A stretch of DNA of 64,000 nucleotides. Origin: Mugil cephalus (lineage: Eukaryota > Chordata > Actinopteri > Mugiliformes > Mugilidae). The translations under genes were made by a program, and so were the position numbers. This document shows, piece by piece, positions 1 through 9,905 of this stretch. Location of the stretch: assembly GCF_022458985.1 (NCBI RefSeq), contig NC_061779.1:20009001-20073000 (forward strand), written 5' to 3'. Positions within the stretch are counted from its first letter, which is position 1. The number at the start of each line of letters is the position of its first letter. Under the pieces are notes generated by a model. The model was not told where the DNA came from and made no database searches. It saw only the letters and a list, made by a program, of their open reading frames with translations.

Positions 1-1283
1 GCATCATATGGAAATATTCGTTGTCACATCAAATCCACGTCACGCACTAACACGCCCGTGCTGTCATCATCATCCGCGAGAGAAAGCTCCTCCGTTGGTT
101 CACGCTGCGCACACTCGCCTGAAAATATTGTGTGGTACGGGCACGTGTTTCATGACGCTGTAGCATTTAGTTAAATCATCCAGTTGCGCTGCTACACTTT
201 GAAGCTGTTTCAGCACGAACTGAACATTAGAACAGTCATGAAGGAGGATTTAGATCAGGACTGTTGTGTTGGAACGTTTTAGCCAGCATTTGTTTTCACT
301 TGGCAAGTGAGTGCAGTTTACACACTCAGCTGAGGACGTTTTGCAAGAGATAGTGTGTGGTATCTGTGGGAGTGTGTACTACTTTTAGTAGATTACATAA
401 TTTGCTTTTTTTAAGCATTGCATTCTAGTAACAATAATAATCTCAACTACTATAACCTTAAAGAATGTTGTAATGACGGTAATACTCTATACTTTATACA
501 TGCTATAGAATTTTGTAAAGTGATCATAGTGGGCAAAGGCACCATAATACTGTAATACTGAGAAGTAGTATTAGTAGTAATAATACAGTCAGAGTATATT
601 ATCATTATGTACAGACACAAATAAGGAAACACAAAATAAGATCAGTCCCAGAGCTGTACCACAGTGTGGTCTGGTCAGACAACAGTACTATCTATTAAAA
701 TGAACAATTTTCTCTTTTTCTTTTTAATGTTCACCATGACTTACATTTAGTTTCGGTGTTGACCCACTGCATGATGGCCTCCCTCCTTTTAGAAGATCCC
801 TATGACCCAGCCACCATGCACATCACAGGAATAACTTATGGGCCAAATGTATGAACAATTTACTTTTTAAAGATAATTTTATAACTGATAACTTTACTAC
901 TTCTTGAATTCATTTGATTGATTGTTATTGAGCAAAAATGTTTTCTGTTTTCGTATTCAAAAATGCTTAAATTTTATTATTCATTTTTTTTTTTTTTTGT
1001 CAGCTTTAATCACGATACTTTTGACACGTTAATTCATATCATAAATAACCATTACTTGCAAGTGTAATGTATGACATGCATACTGGTTTCAGTTTATATC
1101 TGTTTATCTAAAATACAGAAAAATATGAAAAATACAGGCGCCTCATCTTTGTATAACTGAGGCTAATTTCCAACCCCAGTCACTTGACAGGCACCAGTAA
1201 GTAGTGGTTAAAAAATGAAAATACATACGTGATTTGATTATTTAATTGTTATGAACAATAAAAGTTATAACATCATTGTTTAT
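1..1283. other. Non-genic 5' flank, AT-rich
   Basis: No supported coding region or RNA gene lies here. The first 180 bases are CpG-richer than the rest and could be the edge of an upstream regulatory region. The remainder is AT-rich, with a short poly-T tract near 987-1000. A splice-flanked open segment at 751-848 was considered and rejected. Confidence 0.6.
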
Positions 1284-1705
1284 TTAACCTCCTGAGACCC
1301 ACACATTTGTTTGGACTGCATCTTCATTTCTTCAAATTAAGATTAAGATCTTTAACTGGAAGTAGGTATTGAAAAAAAAATAAAATAGATGAACACAGGG
1401 ATTACTTCACTCACCACTGTGTACCAAAATATAAAATATTTATTTTAATGCAAAAGCAGAATCGGAAATGATGAAATCCCAACGTCCTCAAACGAGTATT
1501 TGTGATCCTGTTAAATTTGCAGGTCGTAGGAAAGTAGAAAAATGAATAAGCATAAATAAACCTGTGTACTGAGCCTTCGCTACCAGTACGTGGCAGACAA
1601 AAGTGTCTCCATATGAGGACAACAGATCTAAATGAAGCAGAATAAGCTGCCACAAACCTAAAATGTAATGTCCCCATATGAGGACGCCGGGTCTCAGGAG
1701 GTTAA
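1284..1705. mobile_element. Short non-autonomous DNA transposon (piggyBac-like MITE candidate)
   Basis: A 422-bp unit is bounded by perfect 13-bp terminal inverted repeats, CCTCCTGAGACCC at 1288-1300 and its reverse complement at 1689-1701. Both ends are flanked by TTAA (1284-1287 and 1702-1705), which fits a target-site duplication. TTAA duplication is the hallmark of piggyBac-superfamily insertion, so a piggyBac-derived MITE is the best guess. The interior has no convincing ORF. The 12-mer CCATATGAGGAC occurs twice inside (about 1609-1620 and 1674-1685). The superfamily assignment is inferred from the TSD and TIR only. Confidence 0.7.
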
Positions 1706-2159
1706 ACAGCCTGTGTTAAGGCCATCCAGTTCACAGCAAAAGTTAATGCTGTAGTGTGAGCACAAAGACATGAATAATTTCACAGTAGATACATTTTACA
1801 TGCACAAAACAGAGGATACACTCTCTACAATAATATGCATAATATAACATAATGTAATAACAATTAGATTAGAGCTTCATAGACAGGTAATATTATGCTG
1901 TTCACATCTGTTCGCTAAGTACATGCATTTATTTATTATGTTTAAAGAAAGAAAAGCATTCCTGCAAAGCGAGTCCTGTCTATCTGCTCTGCACAGATGT
2001 TTCAGTTGGAAGCTCTGCCTCTATTTCTCAGCCAAATGCATCTAAACGCATCCCCGGGCATTCCTGACAGGATTACTGGGCCAGGTACCATCCACTGGTC
2101 AGGAGACGGAGAGACGGAGTGAGTGCGAGCGTGCAGCGCGGCCTGCATGTTCCGCACGT

Positions 2160-2250
2160 CTCACGCTGCGTGCTTGAGCAGATTTGGATTGATAAAAGAT
2201 AAAGGCTCTTTGATAGGCTGCAGGTGTGCCGCTGTAATGAGCATCACCCC
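2160..2250. promoter_or_regulatory. Candidate non-coding regulatory segment (GATA/TCF-like motifs)
   Basis: The segment holds two GATAAA-type motifs within 2190-2203 followed by CTTTGAT at 2208-2214, a TCF/LEF core. Its composition is mixed and non-repetitive, unlike the surrounding low-complexity DNA. This is motif-level inference; conservation was not tested. Confidence 0.25.
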
Positions 2251-2387
2251 CCACTCCCCTGCCTCTCTTCCCTTCAAAAAAAAAGAAAAAAAAAACCCAT
2301 AGCGCAGATGCACATCTGTCATTGAGTGCTCTGCAGCATCTCTAACCTCTTAACCTCTCCTCCCCTGCCTGTCACTCACCCACCGGA

Positions 2388-2426
<39 letters not shown>

Positions 2427-4015
2427 ACTTTACACGTCACGCCGACACAACGCCCGAGGAGCCAAAGTGATGTCAGTGCATCTGCTATTCAATGAAATAG
2501 TTTCCTCGTATTGATACACCCCTGCCTGCCTGGCTCGCTGAATCCAATTGAGCTGTCCAAAAGAACATCCAAACCCCACCCACTCGGGGCATTCCAGGCA
2601 GGCTAAAACAAACGCTCAGAGAAATGGAAGGAAGAAAAAAAACAAAAAAAAAAAAAACAGAATACAGTAATTCGGTTGCAGTCGGGCCTTTTTTTGCAGC
2701 CTGTTTAGGAGCACGCTGTCGAAACAGAGGGGGAGAGACACAGAGAGAGAGGGATGTTGGGTGTTTGTTTGTGGGCACTTGCTTTCCCCTCATTCACAGC
2801 CTAAGGTGCCAGGGGAATAGCTCGATGACGTGCGTTGTGGCCTGGGCAGGAAACATGGGGAGGAACTTGTGGCTTTATATTAAGTGCTGGGGCGGTTAAC
2901 AGGAAAAGATAACCTGTTTCTGTTGATATAGCAAGGAAGTGTGAATTCTTGGCACATGCAAGATGTCGCAGAGAGGAACAGGTCGACGATGCCTTCCCCC
3001 GTCTTTGACCGGCTTACTGGAATTTCCTCGAGTCCGCTGCGGTTTTGTTTGGGTGGCTGTGATGGAGTGCTGCAGGAATGCTTTCAGGGACATTCCTCCT
3101 GCGCCAGGATAGGTGTTTCTTATGCAAGCAGAGGCGATGTTGCATCAGAGTGACCAGAGCACGACCCCCCGGCAGTGACCTCTCGCACGATCTGCCGCCG
3201 TTTTTTTCAGATGGATGGCTCAGGCAGGGCATGCTACAGACTGTGACACAATTGTTTTTCAGTCGCTGCTCCGATGAGCCACTTCAAAGAATCAGGGCAC
3301 ACTCTTACATGCCAAATGCAGAACAGCACAATATGATATAGACGAGGCTGCTCAGGCTATATTTATATAAGTAATTCTCCATCTGACATCTGTCAGACTT
3401 TTACAAACAACAGCCTTTTGTAACAGTGTGTAATTATAACCTCAGTGTGGGATGATTATACTTCCTATTGCCTGAAGAAATAAATTACAGGTTGTTGACT
3501 CAACCCACTGGTGTAAATGTACTGAGCGTATAACAGAAAATATTTCTGTTTTTAAAAGCTATGGAACAGGCAAGCAATGGTCTCATTCAGTCACACACAC
3601 GAACACACGCGTACACTTTGCACACCCACAAGCAATTTAATGTATTTTTGAAAAACATTTCACGTTGCATTTTAAGTTCACATTTTAACAGTGACATTTG
3701 CGCACTATTTTCCTTCTCAATTTATTTTTATTTTCTCAAAAATCCGTAGATTAGTTTTGATTGTCAGCAACTATCACTGCAACCAAAAATAAATTTAAAA
3801 ACAAATTTAATATGTGTTTTTTTTTTTGTTTGTTTGTTTTTTGGCGTTTCTGTTGCAAAAAAGTTTAGACGTTGTTAGCATCTTATTTAAAGTGTGTGAC
3901 ACTGGTTTACACGAGTACCGACTGAAACACACTCTTCTTCCTCCTGCACTGCAGTCAGTTGATCAGTCAGCCAAACAGACACCCAGTCAGCCATTTAGTC
4001 AGTTAGTCAGCAGCC

Positions 4016-4046
4016 CAGTCAGTCAGTCAGTCAGTCAGTCAGTCAG
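4016..4046. repeat. (CAGT)n tetranucleotide repeat
   Basis: About eight tandem CAGT units, preceded from about 3955 by degenerate copies of the same unit. Confidence 0.9.
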
Positions 4047-4274
4047 ACGGCTGTTTGGGCAGGGTGGAGGCTCGTAGACGGGCCCTTTGTCTGAGCAGAG
4101 AAGCCCCAGACACAACAGTGACCAGCCCCGGCCCCTCACAATGGCCCTAAACACAAAGACACACACACACTGGGACAATGGGCCTGGCTCAGAGTGGGGG
4201 TGGATGGCTGAGCTGAGGTTACCCACCTGCACACTTCAAGACTGGACCCCCACCCCTCGCCTTACACACACACA

Positions 4275-4305
<31 letters not shown>

Positions 4306-5219
4306 AGAGCCCCCACCCTCCGGGCTTTAAAACGTTGCTGCAGGTGTCTTCCTGTGTTGGTGGTGAGAGGAGGAAGCAGGGAAATTCTGCACAGTGAAAG
4401 CTTTAATTTTGGTTTTACAGCAGGAGATGCGCCATGACAGGCACGTGTGGCCCGGTTACCCCAGGTCAGGCGGCCTCCGCGGCTTTGAGTTAGCCCTCCG
4501 CTGCTTTGCTCAAAATGACGAGAAAGTTGTGTGTAAAAGATGATTTAAATTACAGCAGTACCAGACTTTCGTTTTTTAGCAGTTAAGTGATCAACGGAGC
4601 GCTTCTGAAGGTTCATTACATTTTTCGTTTGGTTCAAAGAAGTGTCAGGAGCAAGACAGGCAGGTTCTGCAACAGTCATGTGTTCCCTTAATACCTGAAT
4701 CACTGATATGTTGTCTCTATTGAATCTCTTAAACACTGGGTGCGGTTTTTCACTCAATGCCCTAAATCCCAGCTGGTTTGTGGTGGCTAGTAACATTCCA
4801 CAGCATTGCTTGCTTTAATTATTGATATATTTTATTGTTGCTTTTTTTTTTTTCTTTAATTTTATCTTTAAAAGAGCTCACAAACCAAACCTGAATCTAT
4901 TAGTATTTAAATTTTAACACACAAGAAATTAGCCATAAATTTGAATTATACACATTTATATAAAATATATTTTATAAATACATTATAACATGTTTGTTTT
5001 ACTTTTAAATGTATTGTTAAAATTTTAAATAATATATTTTAATAAAAAGCACGAAAAATACACTCGTGTGTGGTTTTACCATTTTATATAAAAAAAAAAT
5101 CTGAAATTACAAAAAATAAATAAATATATTTTAAAAGAATTGTACTAATTGCAGGAACAAATTTAAGAAGTGTGCAGAGCTAAAACACACCACATAAAAC
5201 ACTTTCTCTCATACACTCC

Positions 5220-5251
<32 letters not shown>

Positions 5252-5399
5252 TTCACAGAGCTACAGATCCTATGCTACTGAGGCCAGTAAAGTATTAAAA
5301 ATGATTGAAGTAGTAGTATTTATTTTAGCTTGCAGCTGAGGATCGTTTTCAGAGCTCAGAGCACTTACATATTTTCATGATAAATTAATGAATGCTACT

Positions 5400-5500
5400 G
5401 GCTGCAATAAGTGGTCTGCTTTCCCCTTTCTCCCTTTGATTGGGTGACAGCGGTGTCAATCATCAGCCTGGTGGATTCATACAGGGAGCCTCACTGTTCC
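5400..5500. promoter_or_regulatory. Candidate non-coding regulatory segment (TCF, MEIS, PBX-like motifs)
   Basis: CTTTGAT (5434-5440, TCF/LEF core), TGACAG (5445-5450, MEIS/TGIF core) and TGTCAATCA (5454-5462, PBX-type) lie within 30 bases in non-repetitive sequence. Such dense homeodomain and TCF clusters are typical of vertebrate conserved enhancers. It lies 3' of cdkn1b. Cross-species conservation is unknown. Confidence 0.3.
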
Positions 5501-5632
5501 ATGCACCAAAGTAAATTCACACAGCTGCTGCAAACACTCGCAGAGTAATAAAAATTCCCAATGCTCTATTTTTAGAGTTATTTTCTTAGAGTGAATCAAC
5601 AAATTGTGAGGATTTAATATATACAATTAGAC

Positions 5633-5633
<1 letters not shown>

Positions 5634-5664
<31 letters not shown>

Positions 5665-5672
5665 TGTGTATG
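5634..5672. repeat. (GT)n microsatellite
   Basis: An almost pure GT dinucleotide tract with two TATG interruptions. Confidence 0.95.
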
Positions 5673-5999
5673 TTACTGTGAATTTCCACAAAGTGTAAGG
5701 AGTGACCACAAGCCCGATGATTTAATTTTCTCTTTTAATTGATTGCGACACATTTTTAACCACACATAACAAAATGCACATCAAATATTTTATCAGGCTC
5801 AGTTTGCAACCTTATAAGAAAAAAAAAAAAAAAAACTACCAAAAATATGCTTTTACAAAATAAAACAATTATAATAAAGTAAATGCCACTTTGGATAACC
5901 GTAATCAAAAAAAACAAAAAAAACATTTTGTTTTATTCTACATAAAAAAAAAGCTTGACATAAATAAGTTAGTATAATTTCTCAGTGTTTTTACAAAAC

Positions 6000-6007
6000 T
6001 ATGTACA
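6000..6007 (-). promoter_or_regulatory. Pumilio response element (TGTACATA)
   Basis: The minus strand reads TGTACATA, matching the PUM consensus TGTANATA. It is relevant only if the cdkn1b 3' UTR extends this far. Confidence 0.3.
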
Positions 6008-6754
6008 TAGGTACATTGCAAAGATTTACACAAATACACAGGCATGGTGACTGCATTTCTGAGACGAGCTGTCTTTCCGTCTCCACCCAGGCACACCTGG
6101 GTCTCGCTGAATATAAAATCGCACTTTAGGCAAATAAAGGGAAGCTTTTAGATGCTCACACTTGCATCCTCAGCAGGCTAAACAACGTTGATGAAAAAAA
6201 AAAAAAAAAAGTACAAACGTCTAAGATATCACAAAGTAATACAATGTGAAGTCAATGCTGGAGCACAGGCAGCGCTGGCAACCATATTGAAGCAACCATG
6301 TATTTGGTATTGTAGGACATTCAACCCTTTTTTTTTTTTCCAGAAAACTCTCTATGAAGAGCGTAAAGGCTCATGAAACAATATGAATTACAGTCAAGGA
6401 GAACACAACCTGTGCAGTTTGTATGGTCTTTGTCCTTCAATATCTGAGTACCTCACAACAGGGGAAAAAAAAAAAAAAAAAAACTCAAACACACCATTAC
6501 AACGTGACTGAAGTGTAAAGGAGAACTTGAAAGAGAAGGAAAATACAGATCATATTCCAGGATTCAACTGATGCCAACAAGCACCTCAATTACAAAATAA
6601 ATATCAGCTGATTTAAAGAAAGTCTTTATTACATTTCGCCCTGTGTTTGACTTCCCTGTGGAACTAGATCTTACAGAAGAACTTGCACTTGGTGACACTG
6701 CAATGACCAGAAGGAAGGGGTGGGAAAAAATAATAATTAAATACAACAAGATGA

Positions 6755-6761
6755 GCTACAT
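6755..6761 (-). promoter_or_regulatory. miR-221/222 seed match in cdkn1b 3' UTR
   Basis: The minus strand reads ATGTAGC, complementary to miR-221/222 positions 2-8, followed by T, which would pair with miRNA base 1. Confidence 0.45.
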
Positions 6762-7029
6762 TTGTACCGTTCTTCACTGCTGAGTTAGGAAGATGACGGA
6801 GTGAAGACACACTGGTAAGAAACTGTAAAGAGCCATGATTTTGTTTTAAATGTAGCAATTAGGGACCGGGTCAACATTACACTACCAAAAAAAAAGGAAG
6901 AAAAAAAAAAGAACAGCATTTTGGAAACATGTATCAAACTACACTGCAATTCTTCAAGTCAAATCAAAATTCACACATTTTTTCTTTTACATAGAAGGAT
7001 TTGCTTTTAAATCATAATGTTTTTTTATG

Positions 7030-7037
7030 TGCTACAT
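7030..7037 (-). promoter_or_regulatory. miR-221/222 8-mer site in cdkn1b 3' UTR
   Basis: The minus strand reads ATGTAGCA, a full 8-mer with A opposite miRNA position 1. It lies 32 bases from the Pumilio motif at 7069-7076. Confidence 0.55.
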
Positions 7038-7068
7038 ATGGAGAGAAATATAATATATATATTTTATT

Positions 7069-7076
7069 TATTTACA
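7069..7076 (-). promoter_or_regulatory. Pumilio response element (TGTAAATA) in cdkn1b 3' UTR
   Basis: The minus strand reads TGTAAATA, a perfect TGTANATA match, between two miR-221/222 8-mers. In human p27 mRNA, Pumilio binding is known to open the local structure and expose miR-221/222 sites; the layout here resembles that. Confidence 0.55.
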
Positions 7077-7130
7077 CACAGGTAGTAAAAAATAAAGGAG
7101 CAAAAAAGGAGATCAAACCTAATTGCACAC

Positions 7131-7138
7131 TGCTACAT
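7131..7138 (-). promoter_or_regulatory. miR-221/222 8-mer site in cdkn1b 3' UTR
   Basis: The minus strand reads ATGTAGCA, a full 8-mer. It is the site of the three nearest to the stop codon, about 1.5 kb downstream of it. Confidence 0.55.
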
Positions 7139-7911
7139 TGACTGCTTTTAGAGGCAGTAACTTTAAATTGAGTGCCACAAACTTTAGTGTTTCTATTCAG
7201 TGCTTCAACAGCGTCCTCCCCCGTCTTCAGGAGAGTTGATATGTTTCTGGTGCTGCGTAGATCCTCTTCCAAAAAAAAGAAAAAAAAAAGAAAAAAAAAA
7301 AAAGGCCAACACTGAGGTTTTCCCCTCATGTCAATAAGGGGAAATGCATCTCCAGCTCTGTTGGAGAGAGAGAGAAAAAATTATATAAGAGGCTGCAAGG
7401 TTAATAATAATCAGATAATAATCAGAGCTGTGCAACAAGTTCTCCAAAAAATAATAATAATAATAAATAAAAAAAGAAAAAAAAAAAGCTGAGAGTATAT
7501 TTGTGCAGATTTACTTAAAATCTGTGTCTTCTGCTATAAAGAACAGAGGGGTGAACTTAAAGGCATAAGCAGAACTGTGCAAAAAAAATCCAGGGAGTGA
7601 TTTTGTGTAGTTATTGAGGAGCACAGGTGCAAAAAGGATTTGTTCTCTCATTCCTATGTGCAAAATTAGATATGCAGATAGAATAGAATGCATGTTTTAG
7701 GAGGAATAAATATAACACGAAGTGGGTGTGTGCACAAGATAATTTTCAGAGGTGGCCTGCAAATTACACAAAAAAAAAAAAATACTAAAAAGACAAGATG
7801 CAGTCTTGACAGTTCACGTCCTGCCTCTACAAAGCAGATTGCATGCCTATTACTCGTTTTCAGAGCCACCGAGCACATCTAATTTCAGACCAGCGCGTCT
7901 CTTCTGCAGAA

Positions 7912-7913
<2 letters not shown>

Positions 7914-7980
<67 letters not shown>
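7914..7980. repeat. (CA)n microsatellite, about 33 units
   Basis: A pure CA tract inside the inferred cdkn1b 3' UTR. It would be (UG)n in the transcript and is likely polymorphic. Confidence 0.97.
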
Positions 7981-7984
<4 letters not shown>

Positions 7985-8644
7985 ACTGGCAGGCAGGGAC
8001 AGATGTGTGTTGTAACTTTAGTGTGCAGTATGCGTGTGCGTGTGTATGTGTGTACAGAGAGTAGAGACCAGCCCCCTTCCCGTCCCTGCTCTGCTCCGTG
8101 CTGAAGGCAGTGGCTGCTGACGTGTTACTACTACACTGTTGTTCAGCACTTGTTGTTTACAGTTCAGTCGCCGTGGCAGACAGCGGCTGTAGTAAAATGC
8201 GCAGCCACGTTATTTTGTTTTTCCTCTGCTTCTCGCTCCTCTTGTATCGACCACTGTGTGTATCGATACGGATCCGAGCGCTAAAAATACAAGTGAAAGC
8301 AGCGGTGGACACCCTGTACTCTAGATACCCCCAATAAATGAATGGAGCAGGCTGACAGCAAGAAAAAAAAATAGATATGTATATATCTTGGCTGTCAAGG
8401 CAGAACACTCACTGGAAAAAAAAACTGCCTAAATTTCAATGTGGTTTAATATACATATCGCGTAAATATCAAGAAATTCGAATATGTAAACGATACGAAA
8501 AAAACTGTTTTTGTCGAATATACGCATGGCTTCCGAGACGGGCCACAACTGGGAGAGGGGGGTAGTCCACAGTGGTTACGCCGTGCAGAAGTCCATTTAA
8601 AAAAAAGGCACATTTTAGAAGACTCACCGTCATGTCAGTCGTCC

Positions 8645-8754
8645 TCACGTTTGCCTCCTCGGACTGGTCTTTCTGGGTGTGTGTTCTGCAGAGTGGCTCA
8701 GGCTCGGACAGCTAACCTCATCTGTGTGTGACCTCTTACTTTGGGCCGAGGGCT
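8645..8754 (-). CDS. cdkn1b: cdkn1b coding exon 2 with stop
   Basis: The acceptor is TTTTCTGCAG at 8755-8764; the TGA stop is at 8647-8645. It encodes the C-terminal 36 residues, aligning with human DSSTQNKR and EQTPKK...RRQT. The intron (8755-8992) is only 238 bp and carries a 26-bp homopolymer (8839-8864; poly-T on the plus strand). Confidence 0.93.
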
Positions 8755-8837
8755 CTGCAGAAAAGCAAAGTTTGCCGTCAATAAAAGAAAATGAAAAGAA
8801 AGCTGCGACCTGTTGGAAGTTATTCTGCAGTTCGGTC

Positions 8838-8868
<31 letters not shown>

Positions 8869-9434
8869 ATGAAAATAGTTTCGGTGCAAGAAATGCCAGC
8901 ACTGCGGTGTGTGATACGTTGCATTAATCCCCACAAACGCGTTGGGCTGAAAATAAAATAAAAAAAAAGGTAATGTGGTTGCAAAGTAGTACCGTGACAT
9001 GCAGGTCTTTTCCTCAGCCCGGTGCACTGCTCCGTACACTCCATTTGCCCCTCAGACCTGTCGGTGTCTTCGCTCGGAGCCACAACAACACAGTTATGAT
9101 TCCCATTTAGATCCACATTGTTATTCCCAGTGGAGCAGACGCCCTTCTCCCTCCGCGGCTGCCGGCTGTAGAAATTCGGGACGTCTTTGCAGTCCACCAG
9201 TTCCCATTTAAGCCTGCCGTTGGCCAGCGGCTTGTGGTTGGCGAAGTCGAAGTCCCACTTGGCGGAGGCAGCCTGCTCCAGCTCCCGCAATTGTCCCTTT
9301 AAATCCTTCGCTAACTCGTCGTGATTCACCGAGCCAAAGAGGGTCCTGCAGGCTGACGGCTTGGGGTGATCCGACACCCGGGAGTCCGTGCGCTCCAGCG
9401 TCGGGCTCCCGTTTGAAAGTCGAACATCTGACAT
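8645..9434 (-). CDS. cdkn1b: Cyclin-dependent kinase inhibitor 1B (p27Kip1), two coding exons
   Basis: The product inhibits cyclin E/A-CDK2 (and binds cyclin D-CDK4/6) to hold cells in G1; it acts in the nucleus. Coding exons are 9434-8993 and 8754-8645, joined in phase 1, giving 183 residues (human 198). The N-terminal kinase-inhibitory domain holds the cyclin-binding RTLFG (30-34), the CDK-binding WDFDF stretch (60-64) and the 3-10 helix Phe-Tyr (88-89). The start ATG gives MSDVRLSNGSP, with the Ser10 site conserved; an upstream in-frame GTG is not a start. A basic RKRPA motif (141-145) and the C-terminal HTPRK degron (Thr173, equivalent of human Thr187) ending in RRQT confirm p27 rather than p21 or p57. 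Human Thr157 is Cys here and human Tyr89 is Ser. Teleost duplicate status (a or b copy) cannot be decided. Confidence 0.95.
8993..9434 (-). CDS. cdkn1b: cdkn1b coding exon 1
   Basis: It runs from the ATG at 9434 to the donor ACG|GTACTA at 8993 (442 nt, ends in phase 1) and encodes residues 1-147 plus one base of residue 148. An alternative donor four bases upstream (CAT|GTCACG) would create a TAG at the junction and is rejected. Confidence 0.93.
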
Positions 9435-9572
9435 TTTTCCCACCCGGCACGAAAGACACGATTTTTCAAACAGCCGGGAGCGTCCAGTTTTTCACGCGAA
9501 AAAAAACACACACACGCCGCTTAAAAAAAAAAAAACAACGGGTATCTCCTGGTCGCTGCGAAAAAAAAAATC

Positions 9573-9674
9573 CTAAACAGGCGTAAAACGACTTATGCCA
9601 TGCATACGTCGAGCTGGAGACGTCAACGGCCGCGCTGCTCTGGAGCCCAAGGTAGACTCCGGACCGGAGACCAT
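9573..9674 (-). other. Upstream ORF in cdkn1b 5' UTR (33 codons)
   Basis: An ATG at 9674 opens a 33-codon reading frame ending 138 bases before the cdkn1b ATG. Human CDKN1B also has a short translated uORF (29 codons) in its 5' UTR. It would lie within the 5' UTR if transcription starts near 9820, as the promoter elements suggest. The peptide has no recognisable domain. Confidence 0.5.
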
Positions 9675-9819
9675 CAAAACAAAGTGCACAGGAACTGAAG
9701 CCGCTCTGTCAATTTCGTCCCGTAGTAAGAGAAACTGCAGACAAACCCTCTCAGTACCCAATATGGCGATTGAGAGATGTAGTTGGGATTGAGAAGGGGA
9801 GGTTGACTTCGGGGGAGGG

Positions 9820-9905
9820 GGGGAGAAAACATGGTTGACACACGGAGCTATTTAAACGCAAAGAAGGTCGCTCATTGGTCAGAGCACTTAGGCCCGCCCA
9901 CATTT
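9820..9905 (-). promoter_or_regulatory. cdkn1b core promoter: GC box, CCAAT box, TATA-like element
   Basis: Read on the minus strand: TGGGCGGG (9900-9893, Sp1-type GC box), CCAAT (9878-9874, NF-Y) and TTTAAATA (9856-9849, TATA-like), in the correct order and spacing. A start site near 9820 is inferred, giving a 5' UTR of about 390 bases. Sp1 and NF-Y sites are known to drive the human p27 promoter. Confidence 0.55.

Larger units (their letters stand above)
1706..5900. other. Intergenic region downstream of cdkn1b, microsatellite-rich
   Basis: No coding gene is recognisable on either strand. Simple repeats are (CT)n/(CA)n at about 2388-2428, (CAGT)n at 4016-4046, (CA)n at 4263-4306, (CA)n at 5224-5250 and (GT)n at 5634-5672. 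The stretch 4820-5150 is very AT-rich. Short ORFs here are repeat translations. Two segments (about 2160-2250 and 5400-5500) look like regulatory DNA and are listed separately. Confidence 0.6.
5925..8644 (-). other. cdkn1b: Probable cdkn1b 3' UTR and 3' flank
   Basis: This follows the cdkn1b stop codon on the minus strand. AATAAA-type signals (TTTATT on the plus strand) occur near 7065-7071, at 6625-6630 and near 5931-5936, so the exact 3' end is not fixed. Three matches to the miR-221/222 seed and two Pumilio consensus motifs lie within it, which argues that transcription reaches at least about 6.75 kb. It also holds a (CA)n array, read as (UG)n in the mRNA, and several plus-strand poly-A runs, read as poly-U. 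No other gene is seen here. Confidence 0.5.

Noticed and set aside
751..848. Possible plus-strand exon (acceptor ACATTTAG, open frame with MMASLLLEDPYDPATM, donor AAT|GTATGA)
   Set aside because: The frame closes at a stop immediately after the donor, the peptide matches no family I know, and no partner exons are visible on the plus strand.
8993..9443. cdkn1b start three codons earlier (MGKMSDV)
   Set aside because: The first codon is GTG; the ATG at 9434 gives the conserved p27 N-terminus.
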